The notes under the pieces were generated by a model. The model was not told where the DNA came from. It searched no databases and saw only the letters and a list, made by a program, of their open reading frames with translations. A stretch of DNA of 64,000 bases from an uncultured Planctomycetaceae bacterium (lineage in GTDB: Bacteria > Planctomycetota > Planctomycetia > Pirellulales > Pirellulaceae). Below are positions 36,252 through 45,677 of this stretch, in pieces. A program made the translations under genes and the position numbers. The stretch lies in assembly GCA_937862885.1 (NCBI GenBank), contig CALMEE010000122.1, positions 62,001 to 126,000 of the forward strand. Direction: 5' to 3'. Positions within the stretch are counted from its first letter, which is position 1. Every line of letters starts with the position of its first letter.

Positions 36252-37433
36252 ATGGCCAAAAAGACGATTGATCAAATTCCGGTTGAAAACAAAACCGTGA
36301 TCATGCGAGTTGATTTCAATGTTCCCATATCAGATGGTCACATTGACGATGATCGCCGCATTCAAATGGCGTTGCCGTCGATCAATTCCGTCGTTCACCG
36401 GATGGGAAAGTTGATTTTGATAAGCCATTTGGGACGTCCCAAAGCGAAACCGGATGCAAAATATAGCTTGCGGCCAACAGCGACACGATTGCAGGAATTG
36501 GTCGAGAACAAGGTGCGTTTTTGCCCCTTTACGGTTGGGCCCGAAGCTGCGCGCGCCGCCGCTGAACTGAAGCCTGGCGAAATTCTGATTCTGGAGAACC
36601 TTCGATTTGATGCTGCTGAGGAGGCTGGCGAAAAGGCATTTGCTTTGGAACTGGCGGCGATGGCTGATATTTATTGCAACAATGCGTTCGGAACGTGCCA
36701 TCGAAACCATGCGTCCATGTATGCGCTCCCGCTTGCCATGGGTGATCGGCCCAAGGTAGTCGGATCGCTGGTTGAAAAGGAAATCAAGTATCTCCAAGAT
36801 GTGATTGCCAATCCGGTACGCCCATTTGTAGCTATTCTCGGTGGAGCAAAGGTATCGGACAAGATCAAGGTGATTGATAGGTTGTTATCGGTCTGTGATC
36901 ACGTGTTAATCGGCGGCGCCATGGCTTTCACGTTCGTTAAGTCGATCGGCGGGAAAGTTGGCAAAAGTCTAGTGGAACTAGAACACCTTGAGCTTGCCAA
37001 GCAGTTACTGGCACGAGCCGGTGATAAGTTAGTGCTCCCGGTCGACGTCCGATGTGGTGAAGAATTAAAGGAAGGTGGCCATACGGAAGTCTGTTCGGTA
37101 GATGCAATTCCCGATCATTTGATGGGTTTGGACATCGGCCCGGCAACGATCCAAAAATTTTCCGCCATAGTTGCAACGTGCAAAACCGTGATCTGGAATG
37201 GTCCCATGGGAGTATTTGAGATAAAACCCTTTGATCAAGGGACCGTGGCGATTGCCGAGGCAGTTGCAAATTCTGATTCGACAAGTATCATCGGTGGTGG
37301 AGATAGCGCTTCGGCAATAGCTCAGTTCGGCTTCGAAGATCGAGTCACTCACGTGAGCACTGGAGGCGGCGCCAGCTTGGAACTGCTCGAAGGCAGCACG
37401 TTTGCAGCGGTTGACATCCTTGATGATGCATAA
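36252..37433 (+). CDS. pgk: phosphoglycerate kinase
   Basis: The 393-residue protein is a full-length PGK with the N-terminal RVDFNVP and the [15 protein letters not shown] and GGAKVSDKI segments, and the C-terminal GGGDSASA and [13 protein letters not shown] nucleotide-site motifs. It converts 1,3-bisphosphoglycerate and ADP to 3-phosphoglycerate and ATP in glycolysis. One oddity is [13 protein letters not shown], where most PGKs have an Asp in NDAFG and Ala-His in the next positions. The catalytic Arg in RVDFN and the Lys and Gly of the nucleotide site look normal. No gap or tpi gene is adjacent. Confidence 0.96.
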   Translation: MAKKTIDQIPVENKTVIMRVDFNVPISDGHIDDDRRIQMALPSINSVVHRMGKLILISHLGRPKAKPDAKYSLRPTATRLQELVENKVRFCPFTVGPEAARAAAELKPGEILILENLRFDAAEEAGEKAFALELAAMADIYCNNAFGTCHRNHASMYALPLAMGDRPKVVGSLVEKEIKYLQDVIANPVRPFVAILGGAKVSDKIKVIDRLLSVCDHVLIGGAMAFTFVKSIGGKVGKSLVELEHLELAKQLLARAGDKLVLPVDVRCGEELKEGGHTEVCSVDAIPDHLMGLDIGPATIQKFSAIVATCKTVIWNGPMGVFEIKPFDQGTVAIAEAVANSDSTSIIGGGDSASAIAQFGFEDRVTHVSTGGGASLELLEGSTFAAVDILDDA

Positions 37434-37852
37434 TCAGTGTCGATAAACAACGGGGTTATTGGCCTCTTTGCAGGGCTCAAGGTAAACGTCTAAACCGGGA
37501 TTCAGGACCCTCCGTCGAGCTATTGTCGCGTTGCCTGACGATTGTCTGATATCCGCATGGCAGTAAGCGCTGACAGTCATCTTGCAGAATTCACGCCAAC
37601 CAATAGAATCAAGGGCGAAAAGTCGCACTGGTTACTAGTTGGGAAACGTCGTGAACGCGAGAATCGTTGCGAAATTCGCGGGTGGGCCGGACGCGTTTGT
37701 TCGAGTGTGCTTCGCGATGCAACGACTTTGCATCCTGGTCAATTCATACCCACCGATTTCAAAATTGGCTACGCGTGACGCGAGTACCTATTGGCGGAAA
37801 ATTGGAACAAACGTTTTAAGTTATTTACGTTCTTCATATAAATAGGTGAAAA
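37434..37852. other. 419-base intergenic region, no gene seen
   Basis: Only short unmotivated frames are present. AGGTG just before the GTG at 37853 is a plausible ribosome binding site. Confidence 0.4.
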
Positions 37853-38215
37853 GTGGTTGATGTAAGGCAACGTGTCGATGGGCTAATCAGAATTGTGCTG
37901 CTGGAAGACGCAAAGATCTTGGACGAGCAGTTTGCCAAGTCTGTTGGCTCAAACATCGTCAAGCTTGTCAACGAGATGAGCCAAAAAAAACTACTCCTGA
38001 ATTTATCGAAAGTGCAATTCATGGCATCCGCCATGATTGGGCAACTCGTCTTGGTCCGCGAAAATTGCAAGCGTCGCGGCATTGAACTTGCAATCTGCGA
38101 TTTGAATCCAAATCTGTGCGAGGCCATAAAACTTATGCGGATCGATGAAATTTTGAAGGTCCACGACACAGAAGCGAATGCATTGGCGGCGATGTCTGAA
38201 TCGTCTGCCGGATGA
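37853..38215 (+). CDS. STAS-domain protein (anti-sigma-factor antagonist-like)
   Basis: The 120-residue protein is a single STAS domain. The regulatory loop reads VQFMASAMIGQLV where SpoIIAA has FMDSSGLG: the phosphorylated Ser is kept and the preceding Asp is Ala. In the classical pathway such a protein binds an anti-sigma kinase when unphosphorylated and frees a sigma factor. No RsbW-like kinase or sigma gene is adjacent, so the partner is unknown; planctomycetes have many solitary STAS proteins. The GTG start at 37853 is preceded by AGGTG. The next gene, a histone-deacetylase-family protein, starts 108 bases downstream. Confidence 0.82.
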   Translation: MVDVRQRVDGLIRIVLLEDAKILDEQFAKSVGSNIVKLVNEMSQKKLLLNLSKVQFMASAMIGQLVLVRENCKRRGIELAICDLNPNLCEAIKLMRIDEILKVHDTEANALAAMSESSAG

Positions 38216-38323
38216 CAGGCATTCGCGCTGGGGACTCACGTTGCCGCCAGGTGATGTTGCTTGCGTCTTCCCATCGACGGTAATGCGGCCTGTTCCTCTC
38301 CCAAAGTCGAAGAATGCATTTCA

Positions 38324-39238
38324 GTGAAGATATTCTACACCGATGTGTTTGAACTGCCATTGCCTCCTGGACATCGTTTTCCGATGGCCAAGTATCGACT
38401 GCTTCGACAACGGATCGAGGAATCGGATATTCGTCCTCATTGTCACTTGATCGTACCTCGTGCGGCGAGCAACGAGGAACTCATGCTTGTTCATACGCAA
38501 GATTATGTAACCCGTGTCGTTTCAGGGCAATTGTCTCAATTGGAACAGCGCCGGATAGGGTTCCCTTGGTCTGAAGCCATGGTTGAACGATCGCGCCGAT
38601 CCGTTGGCGCGTCAATTGACGCAGGACTTGCTGCGCTGCAAGATGGCATCGGCGTTAATCTGGCCGGTGGCACGCACCACGCCTTCGCAGAAAGTGGGCA
38701 AGGTTACTGCGTTTTTAACGATGTTTGTGTGGCTGCCCGCGTGTTACAGCGGGAAACGCCGGTGCACAGAGTCTTGATTGTCGATTGTGACGTGCATCAA
38801 GGAAATGGGACTGCAGCCATTTGTCAACATGATCCAAGCCTGTTTTCTTTCTCGATGCATTGCGACAAGAATTTTCCGTTTCGCAAGGCGAACAGCGATC
38901 TCGATATTGCCTTACCGGAAGGCACATCCGATGCAAAGTATCTGGACGCGCTGGAAAGGGGTTTGGCTTCGGTGTTCCGCTTGTTCACGCCTGACATCTG
39001 CTTCTACGTATCCGGTGCGGATCCTTTTTCGGATGATCGCCTGGGACGACTCAAGTTGACCAAACGTGGATTAGCTCAGAGGGACAGTTTGGTTATTGAA
39101 TCTATGAACCATTATCGGATACCTGTCGTCGTCACGATGGCTGGCGGCTATGCTAAGCAAATAGACGATATCGTCGAAATTCACTTCACGACGGTTTCAA
39201 CGGCTTTACGGGTGACAAAAGGCTTGCCTAGTCACTGA
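38324..39238 (+). CDS. histone deacetylase family (AcuC/HDAC-like) hydrolase
   Basis: The 304-residue protein has the arginase/deacetylase fold with the HDAC active site: GGTHHAF (paired His), DCDVHQGNGT (zinc Asp and His) and SGADPF (second zinc Asp). PPGHRFPMAKYRLLR is the usual N-terminal region. Family members remove acyl groups from lysines, polyamines or acetoin-related substrates. Here the substrate is unknown; acetyl-lysine or acetylpolyamine are options, and arginine decarboxylase ~17 kb away gives only loose support for the latter. The GTG at 38324 directly precedes the conserved KIFYTD segment; an upstream extension was dropped. It follows the STAS gene on the same strand. Confidence 0.88.
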   Translation: MKIFYTDVFELPLPPGHRFPMAKYRLLRQRIEESDIRPHCHLIVPRAASNEELMLVHTQDYVTRVVSGQLSQLEQRRIGFPWSEAMVERSRRSVGASIDAGLAALQDGIGVNLAGGTHHAFAESGQGYCVFNDVCVAARVLQRETPVHRVLIVDCDVHQGNGTAAICQHDPSLFSFSMHCDKNFPFRKANSDLDIALPEGTSDAKYLDALERGLASVFRLFTPDICFYVSGADPFSDDRLGRLKLTKRGLAQRDSLVIESMNHYRIPVVVTMAGGYAKQIDDIVEIHFTTVSTALRVTKGLPSH

Positions 39239-39619
39239 ATGCGATCGCCGATTTTCAGAGTTGAATGCAATCAGAGACGTGTCAAAACGTCCCTACCAGA
39301 ATTTCTCGTGGCGACGTGGCGAGCCCTGATAACTTACTCGGCAACCTGCATTGTTTTCAGGTAAGCAGCAGCTCAGAACGGAACGCCCATTATCCCGGAC
39401 CAATCAATACTTGTTGCTGATTGCCACCAAGGCCAACTGCAAATCGTACTTGTACTCGAACATTCACACGGTTTCGAGTAGGCGTACGAATAACGCACAA
39501 GCTGAAAACAAGGTCGAAAATGAAGTTGTGTTTGGTTTTGGGCGGCACTTCGTGACGGCGGTCAGCGAGAAGTGGCAACTAATCGACTTTTATGAAAAAC
39601 CATAAGTAAAGGTCGAATA
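39239..39619. other. convergent intergenic region, no gene seen
   Basis: These 381 bases between the convergent HDAC-like and vWA genes have no supported gene. No clear terminator was seen. Confidence 0.4.
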
Positions 39620-40537
39620 CTAGTCTGTTTTGGGTATGAACTGGTAGATGCCGCCAGACTGTTTAGAGATCGCCTTCAAGTTCACTTGGTTGTCGAGATC
39701 TTCGAGCCCAATCGTGTGAATCGGACATCTAGATTTATTGAGCTTCTTGCAAAGTTCAACTGTGGATATTTCGCCACCAAACTTACCGTTACGATATTGC
39801 ACGCCATTAAACTCCCCATCGGAGAGGAGAAAAATACACGAAGGTTGTAAACTGAATGCTTCCGCCAAGGCTTCGCGGGGATCAGTCCCCGAACCCAAGC
39901 GTCGGGATTCCAGCCATTCGCGCAATTTAGCCTGGGTTTCCTTGGTTGAAAAACAAAAGCGATCCCCATCAATTTTCATGCGATCCGTCGTAAAGCTGAA
40001 TAAGAATACGTAAAATTGTTGATGAACATCAAGTTGTTCAACCGATTGCATCAGCGCCTTGACCGCTCGCTCATAGCGAGTGTGATATCGGCCCCGTGCG
40101 GACATGCTGCGCGAAATGTCGATAATGTAGACGATTCGCTCACCATAGGGTTGGATGCCAAAAAAGCCGAGGCTCTCTGCGCTGGGAGCGGCGGTATACA
40201 AATCGAACGGGTCATTGCTTTCCAAGCCAAAGTGCTCAAAATCTGCAACCATCACAACGTCATTGGACGCTAAATCCGTCGTCCAAGGTTCACTCTCTAT
40301 CGGATCAAATAAAGAATCGTCAATCTTCTGCTCGACCGATTTGAGCATGTCGTTAGATTCAAATGACGTTACAACATCGTACAACGGCATTTGCGATTCC
40401 AGCGAGATCGTCGCCCGATTCGTCACAGGCCAGAACACAACGGCCAAGACAACGATCAAGGACGTATGTAGTAAGGTGGACGTCAGTATGCAGGATGCCG
40501 ATCGTTTAATCTCGCGGATATTGTTCACGTACATCAT
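39620..40537 (-). CDS. membrane-anchored von Willebrand factor A-domain protein
   Basis: The 305-residue protein has an N-terminal helix (about residues 20-38) and a vWA domain in the C-terminal half. The MIDAS metal site reads DISRSMS, with the later Thr in SGTDPREAL and Asp in LLSDGEF. It starts 32 bases inside the end of the upstream gene (overlap 40506-40537), suggesting joint translation and perhaps a joint membrane function. vWA proteins of this type bind protein partners through a divalent metal; no partner such as a MoxR ATPase is in the window. The first ATG is taken as start; a GTG at 40528 is possible. Confidence 0.75.
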   Translation of the reverse strand: MMYVNNIREIKRSASCILTSTLLHTSLIVVLAVVFWPVTNRATISLESQMPLYDVVTSFESNDMLKSVEQKIDDSLFDPIESEPWTTDLASNDVVMVADFEHFGLESNDPFDLYTAAPSAESLGFFGIQPYGERIVYIIDISRSMSARGRYHTRYERAVKALMQSVEQLDVHQQFYVFLFSFTTDRMKIDGDRFCFSTKETQAKLREWLESRRLGSGTDPREALAEAFSLQPSCIFLLSDGEFNGVQYRNGKFGGEISTVELCKKLNKSRCPIHTIGLEDLDNQVNLKAISKQSGGIYQFIPKTD

Positions 40538-41243
40538 CCATTAGATTTTGCTGGACATTGGCGTTCTGGGATTGTTCTTGAGCGAGTCGATCCGCAAACA
40601 ATCCATACACTTCATAGGTGTCCGCCAACATCTGTTTCATATCGTCTGGCTTTACTCTTCTATTATTTCTGAAGAATATCAAATGTCCAGGTCTTGCTTC
40701 GACGGAGATGCCGCTATGTTTGGCAAAATAATCCAAGACGGGTTTGTTGAAAAACTGCCGCACTCGATCTTCTTGGCTCGATTTCAAAACGAAAGCATTT
40801 GAAAACTCGGGATGATTGTCGAAGTCGATGTCCTGAAATCCAAGCATTCCGCCGATGGAATCCAAAAATCCTTCCGGACGCATCGTGAACTCAGGAATAT
40901 TGAAATCCGGCGATTGAATTGTGCTGATCGTTTGGCGGTGCGTGGAGGAGTTTTTGCCGCTGCCGACCGTAAACGTGTAATCGAAAATTGCCAACTTGAC
41001 TTCATCCGTTTCCCCGCAGAGCACATTGCTGACTTTTCGACTATGCCCCTGATTGAAGAGTTGAAAATTTCGGCGAATCGAATCGAGCTGATCGTCTCCT
41101 TGGGGCAGAAAAACGAGCCCCAAACTTTCAGCTAACTCTGTTAGTTGTTCGGTTCTTTTCTTCTCATACCGGTAGGAGGCATATATACCAATAATCACAG
41201 CCAGAATGACGATGGCAAAAATGATGAAGGGGAGCATTCCCAT
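40506..41243 (-). CDS. membrane protein of unknown function
   Basis: This 245-residue protein is not confidently assigned. One membrane helix sits at residues 5-24 (FIIFAIVILAVIIGIYA), followed by a short charged linker and a soluble domain with RTEQLTELAESLGLVFLP. It resembles small envelope proteins found in several phyla, perhaps of DUF3137 type. It ends 32 bases inside the vWA gene start, so the two probably form a translationally linked pair on the minus strand. Confidence 0.6.
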   Translation of the reverse strand: MGMLPFIIFAIVILAVIIGIYASYRYEKKRTEQLTELAESLGLVFLPQGDDQLDSIRRNFQLFNQGHSRKVSNVLCGETDEVKLAIFDYTFTVGSGKNSSTHRQTISTIQSPDFNIPEFTMRPEGFLDSIGGMLGFQDIDFDNHPEFSNAFVLKSSQEDRVRQFFNKPVLDYFAKHSGISVEARPGHLIFFRNNRRVKPDDMKQMLADTYEVYGLFADRLAQEQSQNANVQQNLMDDVREQYPRD

Positions 41244-41644
41244 GGTTTATTCAATTTGATGCTAAATGCTTGTTTGCTGTTTTCCGCGAATACCGTCGCG
41301 CTGCAAGGTTGCAACGATTTTCGGAAACGACGGCATCCGAATCACGACGCAATGGCCACATTTTTCCACCAAAGAATCCCCCAGGCGCCAAGGAATGAAC
41401 CGACTTACATCAGTGCAAGATCTTCAATTCGAAAAGAACATTTCTTGGGGAAATCGACTAGGCTTTCTTGGATTTAGCCGATAAGGGCATCAGCAAGTCT
41501 TTGCGGAAATCGCAACCACTGTGATATTGGCCTGCGGCAACGGAATGGCGAATACCGCAAACCAATCGACGCGTCTGTTCCGAGAAAATCACACCTTCGA
41601 TACCCGTCACGAAACGTCGCGTCAAAGTCTAGATTAACATTCAA
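41244..41644. other. 401-base intergenic region, no gene seen
   Basis: Located between the DUF3137-like gene's upstream side and the tRNA-Leu 3' end. Only short frames; nothing else recognised. Confidence 0.4.
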
Positions 41645-41729
41645 TACCCGAGGCGGGACTCGAACCCGCACGTCCTTAACGGACACAGGATTTTAAATCC
41701 TGTGCGTCTACCAATTCCGCCACTCGGGC
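41645..41729 (-). tRNA. tRNA-Leu (anticodon TAA)
   Basis: The minus strand folds as an 85-base class II tRNA: acceptor GCCCGAG/CTCGGGT with a G1-U72 pair (also present in E. coli tRNA-Leu(UAA)), D-arm GCGGAATTGGTAGAC, anticodon stem CAGGA/TCCTG with loop TTTAAAA, a long variable arm, and T-stem GCGGG/CCCGC around TTCGAGT. The anticodon is TAA. CCA is not encoded. Confidence 0.96.
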
Positions 41730-42046
41730 AACTGAGGCAAAGTGCTTCAAAAACGATGGCTTGCTAGGCGATTTTACTCGCCAGTGCATTGGTTTGAAAG
41801 CGATATGTTTTCTGCCGACAACTCCTTTTCCCAATTGCTGCTTGAACAAAGCATTAAATATCCGTCAATCCGCTCACATTTGTGAATCATCCAGACAGGC
41901 TCGCGAATTCATGCTCAACTCAAACCATGGAAAATACCAATTGCGTCTAAGCGATCCCCGGGAATTATGCTAAAACTATCCGTTTATCACAATGTTGCCA
42001 AGTGGCTTTTTTTATATTTTTGCACGGTTTTTATTAGGAAATTGTT
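41730..42046. other. intergenic region, no gene seen
   Basis: These 317 bases should hold the tRNA-Leu promoter (minus) and the DUF420 promoter (plus). No clear -35/-10 pair was found. AGGAA at 42036-42040 lies six bases before the TTG of the next gene. Confidence 0.4.
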
Positions 42047-42517
42047 TTGATTAACGGACTCTTGCCAACGCGTGCAACGTTGATGCTGGACTTGCTAGTT
42101 GTCGGGATGGTGATCATCGTTGCCGCGATGTTTCTCAGTGTGTTGTTGGTCAAAGCGGGAAGATACAAAATGCACCGCCAAATTCAAACCGTTTTGTCTG
42201 CGATTCTATTGATCGTCGTGATTATGTTCGAAGTTGACGTCCGGTTTTTTACGGATTGGCGCGCTTTGGCCCGCGAATCAGCCTACTTCGAATCTGGCTG
42301 GGTATTTAGGACACTAATAATCCATCTCGTGTTCGCGATCCCGACGCCGTTCGTGTGGGGGACTGTACTTGTCCTAGCATGGAAAAATTTCGCAAATCCT
42401 CCGCAGCCTGGAGCACACAGCCGGCTCCATTGCAAGCTAGGTTATACGGCGATTGGATTAATGTTGATGACGGCAATCACCGGCTGGTTGTTTTATGTAA
42501 CCGCATTTGTTTTATAG
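42047..42517 (+). CDS. DUF420-type membrane protein
   Basis: The 156-residue protein has four predicted membrane helices with His positions in the DUF420 pattern: MHRQIQ after helix 1, IIHLVFAIPTP in the middle and HSRLHCKLGY near the C-terminus. DUF420 proteins are found near cytochrome oxidase assembly genes in many bacteria, but no oxidase gene lies in this window and the role is not established. The TTG start has AGGAA six bases upstream. It ends 29 bases before the stop of the convergent PDZ gene. Confidence 0.75.
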   Translation: MINGLLPTRATLMLDLLVVGMVIIVAAMFLSVLLVKAGRYKMHRQIQTVLSAILLIVVIMFEVDVRFFTDWRALARESAYFESGWVFRTLIIHLVFAIPTPFVWGTVLVLAWKNFANPPQPGAHSRLHCKLGYTAIGLMLMTAITGWLFYVTAFVL

Positions 42518-42546
42518 ACCTGACCACGTCGATACCGCCGCCAAGG

Positions 42547-43941
42547 TTATCTCGCAGACGGCTCGGTCAAAGTCACATTCATTCCAACTTGTTCTCCCGC
42601 TCGCTCAACTACTAGCCAAGCCGTATCTCCCGGCGACAGGGTCGACACGACAAGTCGGAGGCTTGCGAAGTTTGAAATTGGATAGCCGGCGAATTCAATG
42701 ATGGTGTCGCCTGGTCTAACGCCACCGCGTGCGGCTGCGGAATCTGCAACAACGTCGCTGATCAGACAGGCGGTATTCCGATGGCTGACACTCAGGTACG
42801 ACTGCACTCCTAGGAAAGCCTTGGGATCCAATAGAATTTCAACCTCCGGCTTTCGTCGAAGAAAACCGAGCATATTGTCGATTTCAAATTGGCACCGGTC
42901 AATCGTCACGGAACGCAAGCCGCCTAATTCCGATAGAAATACCAATGTGCCTTCATCAATTTCGATTTCTCGCAAAATGACCTGTTCAAACGCGGGTAGT
43001 CGTTTCAGCAACTCCAATCCATTGGCGGCCTTCTGCCATCGAGAATTTAGGATGACGGTATCGATTCTTTTTCCCGGCGAACGCAGTGTTGAAATGGCGG
43101 CAAAGCCTTCAGCGGGTACCAGCGAAATTATGGCGGAAGGCTCAACTTCAACTGCTTCTTCGACAACACCTTCGAAATGAATATCGAGTCGCGGGATTCC
43201 TAAGCCGTAATTCTTCGCAAGATTATTTTCACTGCCGAGATCTGAAAGCTTCGCAATGAACTCGGATTCAAGGTCTTCCGCAGATGCGAGTTGGATCCGA
43301 GCTATCTCGTTCTTAAGCTTGTCAGTTTGTGTGACGTCCAATTCTGTCAAACGAGATTTCGTCTCAACTTCCGGAAGATCGGTTGATGCGTAATCATCGG
43401 TAATTTCCGGGAGGATTAGGCCCAACGGAACGCGGTACCCATCTGGAACCAAATGTACTTCAGCTCCCGTGCTTTCGAGAGCCCGAATATTTTCAAGAAT
43501 TTTCGCGTCTTTCCAGTCATCAATAATTGCGGACACGGCTGGACGAAAATCAAAGACACCCAGGTCGGTGAACGCTTGCAATGTCAATGCGGCTCGGTAA
43601 GTCGTCTCGTCGTCCGCCGTGATCTGCATCTGTCGAATTAACCGTAGACAACTTGCCTGAGTTTGTACGGTACCCGATATCAATGTTTTGGCCAGAGGAA
43701 CGATAATTGCCGGCCCAAGTTCGCGCAACTTATTCTCTGCGTTTTGACGGGTTTCAAATTTGTCCGCGGAAAGTTTTTCGATTAATGTTGCCACCTGTTG
43801 TTCATTGATGGATGGCTGTTGGGCGTGAGCAGCTCGTACAAGAATGCATTGAACTAAGAGCGACACCGCAAGTACCGAGACCATTTCCGCTAGCAAATGT
43901 TGCCGAAAAGGCCGACATTTTTCATCTTGAACACAATCCAT
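42547..43941 (-). CDS. exported PDZ-domain protein
   Basis: The 464-residue protein starts with a signal peptide (hydrophobic stretch ending at AHAQ). The first third has Leu-rich helical segments resembling HEAT repeats; the middle contains leucine-rich-repeat-like units, for example FEQVILREIEID. The C-terminal ~95 residues form a PDZ domain (LGVQSYLSV... ; RGGVRPGDTIIEFAG; SPGDTAWLVVERAG). No protease triad is visible, so it is not an intact HtrA. It may bind C-terminal peptides or act as a periplasmic scaffold. The ATG at 43941 is chosen because it lies closest to the signal peptide; an upstream ATG at 43962 is possible. Confidence 0.75.
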   Translation of the reverse strand: MDCVQDEKCRPFRQHLLAEMVSVLAVSLLVQCILVRAAHAQQPSINEQQVATLIEKLSADKFETRQNAENKLRELGPAIIVPLAKTLISGTVQTQASCLRLIRQMQITADDETTYRAALTLQAFTDLGVFDFRPAVSAIIDDWKDAKILENIRALESTGAEVHLVPDGYRVPLGLILPEITDDYASTDLPEVETKSRLTELDVTQTDKLKNEIARIQLASAEDLESEFIAKLSDLGSENNLAKNYGLGIPRLDIHFEGVVEEAVEVEPSAIISLVPAEGFAAISTLRSPGKRIDTVILNSRWQKAANGLELLKRLPAFEQVILREIEIDEGTLVFLSELGGLRSVTIDRCQFEIDNMLGFLRRKPEVEILLDPKAFLGVQSYLSVSHRNTACLISDVVADSAAARGGVRPGDTIIEFAGYPISNFASLRLVVSTLSPGDTAWLVVERAGEQVGMNVTLTEPSAR

Positions 43942-44759
43942 TTTAAATCTCTGCGGGGTCATTGCGCGATTTGCTCTTCCCAATCTCGTAAAGGATCGCA
44001 ACGGCATAAGCTAAGTTCGCCGTAATATCATGGGCTTACGTAGCAATTGTCCTCAATTTACGAGCAATGTTACAACAGTCTCGGAATTCACGGGCCAATG
44101 CACATGCGTGCCATCGATGCTGCCTTCGCCCCTGGAGTTCTTCAAAATAATTCGTTGAGGTTGACGACTTGCCAGTGTTGCCTGTTGCGAAATTCATGGA
44201 CAGAAAATCTTCATGCAGGCGGAAAAAGCGCAACGTCCCAGATGAAAGGCACGCTCAAACAGCCATTCCACGACACCCGATGTCGCGCATCTCAAACCTC
44301 GTGCCGTCGACATTGGTTGGCTTCGTTCATAACTGCAATGCAAGTCTTAACCATTAAATTCTAGGTCATTCAGCGAATTATTTCGATGCCGAAATCCAAA
44401 AAAATAATCTCGATTAATTTGGATTGACGGTAGAAGTTCATTGCTGGTGCCATGCTAACGAAGTTGACAAACGAGATAATTCCACGATTCCAGAGTATTG
44501 CGATTCACATCCTATTCAAACGTGTGAATAGAATTCGCCTTCATCTCCCAATATTGAATTAAGCACATCATAGCGAAGTTGTGTGATAGCATGCGAATTG
44601 AACATTTAGTATAATTTCGGGTGGAGGGGTACGTTAAAGAAAACAATGGGGCGAGGAACAGGTTAATAGGAGGCATTCTAGAGGGAACAGTTTACATAAA
44701 TTTGTTTACGCAATGATCGCGCGATGTGTGCGTAGCTTGCTCGGACTTCGGAGGGCACG
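43942..44759. other. 818-base intergenic region, AT-rich in its second half
   Basis: No credible gene was found; short frames on both strands lack motifs. Two structures are visible: a paired-arm hairpin AATCCAAA (44393-44400) / TTTGGATT (44418-44425), and an overlapping set of inverted repeats at 44503-44531, listed separately. Confidence 0.4.
44503..44531. promoter_or_regulatory. overlapping inverted repeats, candidate operator
   Basis: CTATTCA (44512-44518) pairs with TGAATAG (44525-44531), and ATTCACA (44503-44509) pairs with TGTGAAT (44523-44529). The two pairs share bases and could be alternative structures or a dimer-binding site. It lies ~230 bases before the DUF2071 start. No matching regulator is in the window. 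Confidence 0.3.
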
Positions 44760-45497
44760 ATGGGTGAGATTCAGGCGAAAACACTATACCGGGCTGAGTG
44801 GCGAGAGATTGTGGTCGTTAATTTTGAGATTGACCCCAAGCAGCTAGCCAGTTACGTACCACCTAAAACCGAACTTGATTTGTTTGACGGCACCGCGTTC
44901 GTATCGCTGATGTGTCGAACGTGTAAGAACGTACGACCACACGGATGGCCAATTCGCGTGGCTAGGTCCGTGGAACAAATTCAATTGCGCTTCTATGTGA
45001 AGCGCACCGTCAATGACGAAGTTCGACGTGGAATTTGTCCGATCCGCGACTATGTGGCAAGCCGCAAAGCAAATATCTTTTTGAACATGTTGTTCAAATA
45101 TTCATTTGTTCCCGTAAAAATCAAGCGAGAATCTCAGCATTTTGATTCCGCTTCCAAAGATGACGTCCCCTCGGTCGAGTATCGATGGCTCGTAAATGAT
45201 CACTGGAATCGTCTACGCGTAAAGGCGCGGAGTCAAATGCGCCAACAGTTAAAAGAGACGAAAGAGTCGTTCGTCCTTGATCATCACTATGGGTATATCG
45301 TCAACCAAGGACGTACGCTCGAATTCAAAGTCGACTACTCACCGTGGGCCATGTGGGACGCACAATCAGGTTCTTTTGAATGCAATGTCGAGGAAGTTTT
45401 TGGACGACCTTTTGTCCGTGCCTTGAGCCACCGACCAGCCTCCGTTTTCCTGGCGCGCGGTGGTGACGTTGCCATCTATCGACCAACAGTTGTATGA
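44760..45497 (+). CDS. DUF2071 (YqjF-like) protein
   Basis: The 245-residue protein matches the DUF2071 pattern: an N-terminal VVVNFEID-x-KQLASYVP segment, then FDGTAFVSLMCRTCKNVRPHGWP and PIRDYVASRKANIFLN. Function of the family is unknown. A clear GGAGGG seven bases before the ATG supports the start. No operon partner is seen; the next same-strand gene starts 181 bases downstream. Confidence 0.8.
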   Translation: MGEIQAKTLYRAEWREIVVVNFEIDPKQLASYVPPKTELDLFDGTAFVSLMCRTCKNVRPHGWPIRVARSVEQIQLRFYVKRTVNDEVRRGICPIRDYVASRKANIFLNMLFKYSFVPVKIKRESQHFDSASKDDVPSVEYRWLVNDHWNRLRVKARSQMRQQLKETKESFVLDHHYGYIVNQGRTLEFKVDYSPWAMWDAQSGSFECNVEEVFGRPFVRALSHRPASVFLARGGDVAIYRPTVV

Positions 45498-45677
45498 CGT
45501 TGTTGGAATTTCTTGCGCTACCCGCTATACTAGGAGTGAAGGTGTTGTAGTTCCTTAGTCAACTGACACTTCATGGCAAAATGCGGATTTCGCTCGCCCA
45601 GCTCGACATGGAATGCTGGGTTTCGCTCACATTCAATCGCGAATCATCTCAACTGATCTTCTGCGAGGACCAACGAC

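Noticed and set aside
44047-44364. 105-codon plus-strand frame in the 818-base gap, considered as an IS or transposase remnant
   Set aside because: No transposase motif, inverted repeats or target duplication were found.
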